A DNA stretch of 64,000 bases from Apostichopus japonicus (Eukaryota > Echinodermata > Holothuroidea > Aspidochirotida > Stichopodidae). The position numbers were made by a program, and so were the translations under genes. Positions 1 to 12,100 of the stretch are shown piece after piece. The notes under the pieces are model-generated. The model had not been told where the DNA came from and made no database searches. It was given only the letters and a program-made list of their open reading frames with translations. The stretch's first letter is position 1, and each line of letters opens with the position of its first letter. Location: the NCBI RefSeq assembly GCF_037975245.1, contig NC_092562.1:31744554-31808553 (forward strand), read 5' to 3'.

Positions 1-1
1 C

Positions 2-143
2 CCAGAAGAAGATACTTTTGATATACAGAGACAGTCATGTCAGAGCGCATCTGGAGCAGATTTAGTCGTTGTTGATAATCAGCAAGAATTAGATTATCTG
101 ATGTCAAGGACAACAGAGCTTAGCATCACTAAGTTTTGGCTGG
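2..143 (+). CDS. Receptor exon 1 in window: N-terminal half of C-type lectin domain
   Basis: Reads in the frame starting at base 2; residues include SCQSASGADLVVVDNQQE and end FWL plus one base of a Gly codon before donor GTGAGT. The pattern (Cys, acidic/hydrophobic 'A.L..v....E..yl', then 'FWLGL') is typical of the first half of a C-type lectin fold. The exon runs past the left edge, so its acceptor is unseen. It leaves phase 1. Confidence 0.8.
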
Positions 144-3100
144 GTGAGTAGAAGCTGGAGTAAAGGACAACGCTAAATATTTTGCTTGGGATTTTTAGTA
201 CTGTGTGTGATGAGGCAGGTCACATGACGTAAGCTCCCTCTAAAATTAAAGCTTATTGAAGATGTTTCGCTTTGATTCAAGCCATTGGAGTTTGGACTAC
301 TTATATACATGTGTTGAGGTTGACTGGAGTAAAAGTCCCCACTTAAAATAAAACTTATTGCAGATGCTACTCTTTAATTCCAGGTCTATTTGATTAAAGA
401 GTGGAAGGTGACTGGAGGTGTGGGTCACATGTAAAGCCCCCACTAAAAATCAAACTTATTGAAGATGCTACTCTTCAATTCCAGGTCTATTTGATTAAAG
501 AGAGGAAGGTGACTGGAGGTGTGGGTCACATGTAAAACCCCCACTAAAAATCACAGCTAATTGAAGATGCTACTCTTCAATTCCAGGTCTATTTGATCAA
601 AGAGTGGAAGGTGATTGAAGGTGTGGGTCACATGTAAAGCCCCCACTAAAACTCACAGCTTATTGAAGATGCTACTCTTTAATTCCAGGTCTATTTGATC
701 AAAGAGTGGAAGGTGATTGGAGGTGTGGGTCACATGTAAAGCCCCCACTAAAAATCACAGCTTATTGCAGATGCTACTCTTCAATTCCAGGTCTATTTGA
801 TTAAAGAGTGGATGGTGATTGGAGGTGTGGGTCATATGTTCAGCCCCCACTTAAAATTAAAGCTTATTGAAGATGCTTCTCTTCAATTCCAGGTCTATTT
901 GATTAAAGAGTGGAAGGTGATTGGAGGTGTGGGTCACATTTAAAGCCCCACAAAAATTCAAAGCTTATTGAAGATGTTACTCTTCAATTCCAGGTCTATT
1001 TGATTAAAGAGTGGGAGGTGATTGGAGGTGTGGGTCACATTTAAAGCCCCCACAAAAATTCAAAGCTTATTGAAGATGTTACTCTTCAATTCCAGGTCTA
1101 TTTGATTAAAGAGTGGATGGTGATTGTAGGTGCGGGTCACATGTAAAGCCCCCACTAAAATTCAAAGCTTATTGAAGATGCTTCTCTTCAATTCCAGGTC
1201 TATTTGATTAAAGAGTGGATGGTCAGTGGAGGTGTGGGTCACATTTAAAGCCCCCACGAAAATTCAAAGCTTATTGAAGATGTTACTCTTCAATTCCAGG
1301 TCTATTTGATTAACGAGTGGATGGTGATTGTAGGTGCGGGTGACATGTAAAGCCCCCACTAAAATTTAAAGCTTAACGGAGATGCTACTTTTCAATTCCA
1401 GGTCTATTTGATTTTGGAGTGGAAGGTGACTGGAGGTGGGTAACATGTGAAGCTCCCACATCGTGGCAGGAGTATCTCTGGGCACCAAAGGAACCTGGCA
1501 ATGGTCTAGAGGACTGTGGTGTAATGGCATCCTCAACAGGTCAAATGTCATCAGCTGTTTGTGATGAGTATTTCAGAGCAATTTGTGAGGTCACACCGAA
1601 GTCTTTTACCTTAAATGATACCAATGTGATTAGTGTGTCTGCTCACACCACGAGTTACTCTACCATTCTTGTTCAATGGGAGTTATCACCAGTTGGCTGT
1701 GAAGTCGTCGGTTATAGAATATTTTACAGCGTTGGATCAAGCCCATCATCAGAGGGTTAGTAGTGCTATGGATAGTTCAGTATTAATGTAGTAACTGTTA
1801 AATTGTCTCATGGCAAGCATTAAACTGAATTGCACATTCAAGAAATAACATGTGGGTATTGCTGGTGGAGGGTGCTAAGGGGAGGGGAGAGCAATTGTGA
1901 TATTTATTGTTTTAGTATGCTAAGAACATTTTAATCAGTAAAGTGATGTATGAAGGCTGCAGCTTGCATTCATACAAGCAACATTTAAGATTCATAGTTA
2001 ATAATACATATGAATATTCATAGTCAGTCTAAATGGTAGCCATTTTGGGACAATTTGCTAATTCAAATACCACTGTATACTGTCCTTTCATATCATGCTT
2101 CAAAGCACTTGTACTAAGAGTATAAATAGTTCCTAACCTTTATCTAAAAGAATCAGGATATTCACACTGCTTCATGTACTGTCAGTAAAAGTGTTTGGAA
2201 ATGTAACATGAAAGTACAGTAATTAAAACAAATGGTCCCAACTTGTTATAATGGTAAATAAGAAAGCAAATTAAACATGGAAGCTATCATGCTGGGGATT
2301 CTGTTAGCTTGGTCAAATAAGACCAGTACTGAATAAATTAATGAGTTATATTGTTTTGGTAAAATTCAAATGTAGCGTTGACTAATTATCGTACATAAGA
2401 ATGATTTGATAGATTCTTGTACTTCAACATCTAATTCTATATCTTTAAGTCACTTTGTTATCTAAACTATCAAATATACACACACACAAAAGTTAAAATT
2501 TAAGTTATGTGGATTTTTAAGTAAAAAGATTTTTCTTTGGGCTTGAATATGATAAATAAAAATACTAATGGTTATTTGCAAAATCAACATTTGGTGAGCA
2601 AAAATCTATAGCTTGTTTATGTGTTGTCATCTGCAATCATGTTGATTAAACATTGGTGACTGTGATATTGTTGTTGTAAACCTGTTTGTCACAAAGTCCT
2701 TTCTTTTCTAACATGATTGGCTTTCAGAATCTAGAGATGTAAATGGCGGTGATGTAACCAGTTATGAGTTGACTGATCTTTTACCAAGCACGTTGTACAT
2801 CACATATGTAGCAGCTCTCTATCGGAATGATGAACTAGATAAAGTTGGACCTGCTGTTGCTACAACATTCACAGGTAAGTCAATAACATTTCAGGACAGA
2901 GATTCATTGTAGCCCCTCTAAATGTATAAACTAGTTAAATTAGCATATTAATTTTGTCAAAATTTACATGACTCATTATGAAATTTGCCTGACTTAGAAC
3001 ACCATCTTGATATGAGAAAATTGCAAATCTACGAAAAATATTGACTAACAAAATATATTTAGCCTTTAATATCTCACACTGATCATGATGGTGTATCTGG

Positions 3101-6100
3101 TCTTTGTTAATGTTGGGTTCATCATAGTCCCATTAATGGTTTCGATTACTTTCGGTTTTTTGTCTGTTCATAATCATTATGCACCGCAGGTAATTGCTAA
3201 TTATCTAAAAGCATCATGAAATTATTCTATATGCTTGATTCAGTTTGAATACTTGGTTGTAGGGCTACGTATTCTTGAAATTATTCTAGATGTTTGGTTC
3301 AGTTTGAGTGTAAAGCTATGTATTATTGAAATTATCATAGATGTTTGGTTCAGTTTGAATGCTTGAGTGTAAGGCTATGCATTCTTAAAATTATTTCTAG
3401 AGAAGTTCACATTTACCTTGTATAGCTTCATTAAGGTTAAATTTCTGTTGTTTGCTTCTTCCTATTTTTGTATCTTAGTATTGTTATATCTTAGTATTGT
3501 TATATCTTATATCTATTGTAGTATTGTTATATCTTAGTATTGTTATATCTTATATCTATTGTAGTATTGTTATATCTTAGTATTGTTATATCTTATATCT
3601 ATTGTAGTATTGTTATATCTTAGTATTGTTATATCTTATATCTATTGTAGTATTGTTATATCTTAGTATTGTTATATCTTATATCTATTGTAGTATTGTT
3701 ATATCTTAGTATTGTTATATCTTATATCTATTGTAGTATTGTTATATCTTAGTATTGTTATATCTAATATCTATTGTAGTATTGTTATATCTTAGTATTG
3801 TTATATCTTATATCTATTGTAGTATTGTTATATCTTAGTATTGTTATATCTTATATCTATTGTAGTATTGTTATATCTTAGTATTGTTATATCTTATATC
3901 TATTGTAGTATTGTTATATCTTAGTATTGTTATATCTTATATCTATTGTAGTATTGTTATATCTTATATCTATTGTAGTATTGTTTTATCTTAGTAAGGG
4001 TATAGACAAACCTGAAGAAAAACTAAGAGAAACAAACTGTTGTGTTTGATAGGCCAGAGCAGGACTAGCTACAGTTTATTAAAGCAACACGATACACACA
4101 GTAAAAAGAATGTTCGAGACTACTGACAATACATTATGCAAATAAGTACACACACAACAAATAACAGAACAGACTGCATAAACAGTCAATAATTACTCTA
4201 CAACACCCATGAAGGTAGGAGAATTTTTCCTTTGAATAATCTTTTAAACATCTGTTATGTTTTCATTGGTGTTCCTAATGCTGTGGCCATTACATTATTA
4301 CATTCTAATGGATACCAAGGTTCTTCCTTCCATAACATTTCTTTTCTTTCTTACCAAAGTCTGTGATCCTGTAACCATCATCAACCAGAATGGAACCATC
4401 ACCAGTCCTCAATACCCAAACCCCTACCCAAACAATGCTTTCTGTGAGTGGTACCTGTCAGCTCCTGAGGAGAACTACCTCCTTTTACAACTCCAGGAGT
4501 TTGAGACCAAGAGGTCCTATGATTACCTTACAATAGGAGAAGGATCGACCATTGATTTTACTCAAGCCTTGTATCGCTTCTCTGGCATTTTGGGAGTAGA
4601 TGAGGATATCCCTGCAAAGATTCTAAGCCCTAGTGAAAGTATTTGGGTTGTATTTGAGAGTTCAGCAATGTCAAACACACTCACAGGATTCAGTATAGAT
4701 GTCTCCATTGTCAAACAAGGTAAAAGTAGTTCATGTTTTCATCCAATCAATCTTTCCTTTTTTAACAATAATAATCAATGATTGTTTTAAAAATCCTGAC
4801 ACCATGCTAAGAGCAGTTTGGGTTATGCTGACACTGCATTGAGAGCACGTTTGATTACTTAAATTGCTGGTACCAGTGTAAAATGAAATTTTGTTTGTTC
4901 AGAAACCCTCATGGATTGATTCCATTCATTCAAGTCACTAAACTGAAATTTGCTAATAATTAGTGTTTGTACCCATGAATGATTTAGGGAAGTGGTTAGG
5001 GGAGGGGGCACAAGTATTGCCCTTCTTCAAAATGGCTTCTGAATTCAAGCCATCCATACTCCGATAATGCAAATTTGTTAAATTATTCTCATAGGTGTGG
5101 TAATATGTAATTTGCATAACTCTCTCTCTACTCAAAATAAAGTGTGACTCTACAGTTCTGCCTCAGGTGTTTTAGCATTCCTGTTACTCTGTTTCTAATG
5201 ATATTGTTGGATATCAGAATCTTGCAAATTTGTGGAATTTGCTCATTTGTTTCTTTGTTGTTGTCTTAATACTAAATATTAAATTAAATCCACTGTACTT
5301 TCCTTTTAAGGTCCAAGCACACCTGTTCAGGATTCTCAATACATCGTAGGCCAATCAGGAGGCACAATTTCATCACCAAATTTTGACCAAGGACTATTTT
5401 ATCCTAACAACATTGTAAGAATGAAATCAAGTTTGAATCCAACAATGAGTGTGTTGTCTGCTCTTTTTCAAGTAAATCAAAAAGCAGGAAAACTAATTGT
5501 TGATGCATCATAGTGGCAAGACTAATTTTACATCTTTTCCAAAGACCTCAAAAATTTCAGGTCCCTGGATTAAATTGATCAAATAACTAGATGTTACCAA
5601 CTATTTATTAAACTAAAGGCCTCTAGGTTCCCTGTTAATATACTAGGCAATGTACCTTTGCCGTTTTGACTTACCTAGGTTACCTATAAATCAAGTGATT
5701 AGCTTAGACATCTGTTGGGTAACTATGTAGTATAATTACCTGTGATGAGATACCTAGGTTACCTATAAATCAAGTGACTAGCTTAGACATCTGTTGGGTA
5801 ACTATGCAGTATACTTACCTGTTATGACTCAATTAGGTTACCTATAAATCAAAACTTACTAGTTTAGACACATCTGTTGGGTAACTATGTAGTATAATTA
5901 CCTGTGATGAGATACCTAGGTTACCTATAAATCAAGTGACTAGCTTAGACATCTGTTGGGTAACTATACAGTATACTTACCTGTTATGATTTGCCTAGGT
6001 TACCTATAAATCAAATGACTAGCTTAGACATCTGTTGGGTAACTATGCAGTATACTTACTTGTTATGAGATACCTAGTTTACCTATAAATCAAATCACTA

Positions 6101-9100
6101 GCTAACACATAGATCTGTTAGTTTACTATCTATTATTGTCTCTATATATTTGATTACTCACTTATTCTTGAACTTCATAACTCACACACCCAATGTAATT
6201 CATTAATTGTCTATGTTTTCATTGTCAGGACCTGATATGGTTCATCACTGTGTCCAAGGGTTATCAAGTTGATTTCCTTGTGACGTTGGTCATGATAGAA
6301 GAGAATGTTGATTACCTGAAGGTGGGTGAAGGTGTAGAGATTGAGCTGAATACGTTGTTAACCCTGACTGGCAATACAGAGGAAGATACGAAGACTAACA
6401 CAGAGACCAACCAGGCCTGGATAAGATTCACAGCGGATGAATCCATTAGCAACAGAGGCTTTAGTCTGGAATGGGCTGAGGACAGAACCGTTGGAGAACG
6501 TAAGCAAACATTACAATCATCATTCTCTCATGATATCACAGATACTTCATTTGAGATGTTAACATCACCCTCTCATGATATCACAGATGTTTCATTTGAG
6601 ATGTTAGCATCACCATCACCCTCTCATGATATCACAGATGCTTCATTTGAGATGTTAACATCACCATCATCCTATCATGATATCACAGATGCTTCATTTG
6701 AGATGTTAACATCACCATCACCCTCTCATGATATCACAGATGCTTCATTTGAGATGTTAACATCACCATCATCCTCTCATGATATCACAGATGCTTCATT
6801 TGAGATGTTAAAATCACCATCACCCTCTCATGATATCACAGATGCTTCATTTGAGATGTTAACATCACCATCATCCTCTCATGATATCACAGATGTTTCA
6901 TTTGAGATGTTAGCATCACCATCACCCTCTCATGATATCACAGATGCTTCATTTGAGATGTTAACATCACCATCATCCTATCATGATATCACAGATGCTT
7001 CATTTGAGATGTTAACATCACCATCACCCTCTCATGATATCACAGATGCTTCATTTGAGATGTTAACATCACCATCATCCTCTCATGATATCACAGATGC
7101 TTCATTTGAGATGTTAACATCACCATCACCCTCTCATGATATCACAGATGCTTCATTTGAGATGTTAACATCAACATCATCCTCTCATGATATCACAGAT
7201 GCTTCATTTGAGATGTTAACATCACCATCACCCTCTCATGATATCACAGATGCTTCATTTGAGATGTTAACATCACCATCACCCTCTCATGATATCACAG
7301 ATGCTTCATATGAGATGTTAACATCACTATCATCCTCTCATGATATCACAGATGCTTGATTTGAGATGTTAACATCACCATCTTCCTCTCATGATATCAC
7401 AGATGCTTCATTTGAGATGTTAACATCACCATCATCCTATCATGGTATCACAAATGCTTCATTTGAGATGTTTACATCACCATCATCCTCTCATGATATC
7501 ACAGATGCTTCATTTGAGATGTTAACATCACCATCATCCTCTCATGATATCACAGATGCTTCATTTGAGATGTTAACATCACCATCATCCTCTCATGATA
7601 TCACAGATGCTTCATTTGAGATGTTAACATCACCATCATCCTCTCATGATATCACAGATGTTTCATTTGAGAGGTTAACATCACCATCATCCTCTCATAA
7701 TATCACAGATGCTTCATTTGAGATGTTAACATCACCATCATCCTCTCATGATATCACAGATGCTTCATTTGAGATGTTAACATCACCATCATCCTCTCAT
7801 GAATTCACAGATGTTTCATTTGAGATGTTAACATCACTATCATCCTATCATGATATCACAGATGCTTCATTTGAGATGTTAACATCACCATCTTCCTCTC
7901 ATGATATCACAGATGCTTCATTTGAGATGTTAACATCACCATCATCCTATCATGGTATCACAAATGCTTCATTTGAGATGTTAACATCACCATCATCCTC
8001 TCATGATATCACAGATGCTTCATTTGAGATGTTAACATCACCATCATCCTCTCATGATATCACAGATGTTTCATTTGAGAGGTTAACATCACCATCATCC
8101 TCTCATGAATTCACAGATGCTTCATTTGAGATGTTAACATCACTATCATCCTCTCATGATATCACAGATGCTTCATTTGAGATGATAACATCACCATCTT
8201 CCTCTCATGATATCACAGATGCTTCATTTGAGATGTTAACATCACCATCATCCTATCATGGTATCACAGATGCTTCATTTGAGATGTTAACATCACCATC
8301 ATCCTCTCATGATATCACAGATGTTTCATTTGAGAGGTTAACATCACCATCATCCTCTCATGATATCACAGATGTTTCATTTGAGAGGTTAACATCACCA
8401 TCATCCTCTCATGAATTCACAGATGCTTCATTTGAGATGTTAACATCACCATCATCCTCTCATGATATCACAGATGCTTCATTTGAGATGTTAACATCAC
8501 CATCATCCTCTCATGATATCACAGATGCTTCATTTGAGATCTTAACATCACCATCATCCTATCATGATATCACAGATGCTTCATTTTAGATGTTAACATC
8601 ACTATCATCCTCTCATGATATCACAGATGCTTCATTTGAGATGTTAACATCACCATCTTCCTCTCATGATATCACAGATGCTTCATTTGAGATGTTAACA
8701 TCACATCACAGATGCTTCATTTGAGATGTTAACATCACCATCATCCTATCATGGTATCACAAATGCTTCATTTGAGATGTTAACATCACCATCATCCTCT
8801 CATGATATCACAGATGCTTCATTTGAGATGTTAACATCACCATCATCCTCTCATGATATCACAGATGCTTCATTTGAGATGTTAACATCACCATCATCCT
8901 CTCATGATATCACAGATGTTTCATTTGAGATGTTAACATCACCATCATCCTCTCATGATATCACAGATGCTTCATTTGAGATGTTAACATCACCATCATC
9001 CTATCATGGTATCACAAATGCTTCATTTGAGATGTTAACATCACCATCATCCTCTCATGATATCACAGATGCTTCATTTGAGATGTTAACATCACCATCA

Positions 9101-12100
9101 TCCTCTCATGAATTCACAGATGTTTCATTTGAGATCTTAACATCACCATCATCCTCTCATGATATCACAGATGCTTCATTTGAGATGTTAACATCACCAT
9201 CATCCTCTCATGATATCACAGATGCTTGATTTGAGATGTTAACATCACCATCTTCCTCTCATGATATCACAGATGCTTCATTTGAGATGTTAACATCACA
9301 TCACAGATGCTTCATTTGAGATGTTAACATCACCATCATCCTCTCATGATATCACAGATGCTTCATTTGAGATGTTAACATCACCATCATCCTCTCATGA
9401 TATCACAGATGCTTCATTTGAGATGTTAACATCACCATCATCCTCTCATGATATCACAGATGCTTCATTTGAGATGTTAACATCACCATCATCCTCTCAT
9501 GATATCACAGATGCTTCATTTGAGATGTTAACATCACCATCATCCTATCATGATATCACAAATGCTTCATTTGAGATGTTAACATCACCATCATCCTCTC
9601 ATGATATCACAGATGCTTCATTTGAGATGTTAACATCACCATCATCCTCTCATGAATTCACAGATGTTTCATTTGAGATGTTAACATCACCATCATCCTC
9701 TCATGATATCACAGATGCTTCATTTGAGATGTTAACATCACCATCATCCTCTCATGATATCACAGATGCTTCATTTGAGATGTTAACATCACCATCATCC
9801 TCTCATGATATCACAGATGCTTCATTTTAGATGTTAACATCACTATCATCCTCTCATGGTATCACAGATGCTTCATTTGAGATGTTATTTTTTTTGTTAT
9901 CTTAGCTTGCCCAGCCCAGGAGCTAACAGAAGCATCCGGTTTGATTCAGTCACCTGACTACCCGAACTCTTACCCACACAACCAGGACTGTGTTTGGACC
10001 ATCACGCTACCCTCTGAAGGGAATGCAGTACTTCTAGTCTTTGAGGAATTTGCATTGGAATTTGGGTAAGATGAAGCTAAAACATTCATTGTGAAAATAC
10101 CACGAATGTAAATATTTTATCCATGGGTCAAAATCGGCTATATGAACATTGTATGAGCTCTAATCAATGTACTATCTAATCTAATGTAGGAATGGTCACT
10201 GATTGGACAGGGAGACACTCAAAGTTGAGATATAGTAATATCATCATTTACTGATCATTGTCATCACTAAACTAATAACAGTAATTACCATTTCTTCTTT
10301 ATTATATCTTCAACAGATTTGATTACTTGTATGTCGGTGAAGGACCAGACCTGGATGAAAATGTTGTCTCTATTTTGACAGGGTTTGAGAATCCTTCTGA
10401 GATTCAGACTTCAACTAATCAAGTCTGGCTACGATTTACCAGTGATGAAGCTGAAGCTGCTGCTGGTTTCAGTATACAGTACAGCAGTACCCCCCTCTCC
10501 ACACCAGTACCTAGTAAGCTCACTTGTATATACAGTATAGCAGTACCCCCCTCTCCACACCAGTACCTAGTAAGCTCACTTGTATATACAGTACAGCAGT
10601 ACCCCCCTCTCCACACCAGTACCTAGTAAGCTCACTTGTATATACAGTATAGCAGTACCCCCCTCTCCACACCAGTACCTAGTAAGCTCACTATACAGTA
10701 TAGCAGTACCCCCCTCTCCACACCAGTACCTAGTAAGCTCACTATACAGTATAGCAGTACCCCCCTCTCCACACCAGTACCTAGTAAGCTCACTTGTATA
10801 TACAGTATAGCAGTACCCCCCTCTCCACACCAGTACCTAGTAAGCTCACTTGTATATACAGTATAGCAGTACCCCCCTCTCCACACCAGTACCTAGTAAG
10901 CTCACTTGTATATACAGTATAGCAGTACCCCCCTCTCCACACCAGTACCTAGTAAGCTCACTTGTATATACAGTATAGCAGTACCCCCCTCTCCACACCA
11001 GTACCTAGTAAGCTCACTTGTATATACAGTATAGCAGTACCCCCCTCTCCACACCAGTACCTAGTAAGCTCACTATACAGTATAGCAGTACCCCCCTCTC
11101 CACACCAGTACCTAGTAAGCTCACTATACAGTATAGCAGTACCCCCCTCTCCACACCAGTACCTAGTAAGCTCACTTGTATATACAGTATAGCAGTACCC
11201 CCCTCTCCACACCAGTACCTAGTAAGCTCACTTGTATATACAGTATAGCAGTACCCCCCTCTCCACACCAGTACCTAGTAAGCTTGAATTATTATATTGT
11301 GCCTTGGCATAATTTATTGTAAGAACCAGCAATCAAAAATATTCCAGCAAGTTATTTTGAATTAATAAGAATATAAATATTTGTTGCTGGCTTGGTTTAC
11401 AGCATTTGTTCAAGGTGCTTTTCACTTACACTGATCTAGCAGAATGGGTATTTATGACATCACAGGGTGCATATCTATATATTCTACAACAATACTTTCT
11501 TCTTTTGCAGCTGAGCCTCCACGGACACCATCATTGGAAAACAGGCAAGACTCCAGTGTAATTATTGTGGTACTGGATCAAAACCAATCTTGGGTAAGAA
11601 CAATTAACATCATATGATGAATTCTTGACCTAATATGTAGGTATATAGGGACAAAGAGAGGGCTGCAGCTACCTAATATGTAGGTATATAGGGACAAAGG
11701 GAGGGCTGCAGCTACCTAATATGTAGGTATATAGGGACAAAGTGAGGGCTGCAGCTACCTAATATGTATGTATGTGGGGACAAAGTAAGGGCTGCAGCTA
11801 CCTAATATGTAGGTATGTGGGGACAAAGTAAGGGCTGCAGCTACCTAATATGTAGATATGTAGGGACACAGTGAGGGCTGCAGCTACCTAATATGTAGGT
11901 ATGTGGGGACAAAGTAAGGGCTGCAGCTACCTTATATGTAGATATGTAGGGACACAGTGAGGGCTGCAGCTACCTAATATGTAGGTATGTAGGGACAAAG
12001 TAAGGGCTGCAGCTACCTAATATGTAGGTATGTTGGGACAAAGTGAGGTCTGCAGCTACCTAATATGTAGGTATGTGGGGACAAAGGGAGGGTTGCAGCT

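Noticed and set aside
6513-9830. Long open frames of SHDITDASFEMLTSPSS repeats as a mucin-like protein gene
   Set aside because: They lie between a phase-matched donor (6500) and acceptor (9905), contain stops and frame-shifting deletions, and vary mostly at replacement sites.
10419-11268. Overlapping ~76-100-codon frames on both strands
   Set aside because: Products of the 56-bp and 48-bp array units; only 10317-10513 is supported as exon.
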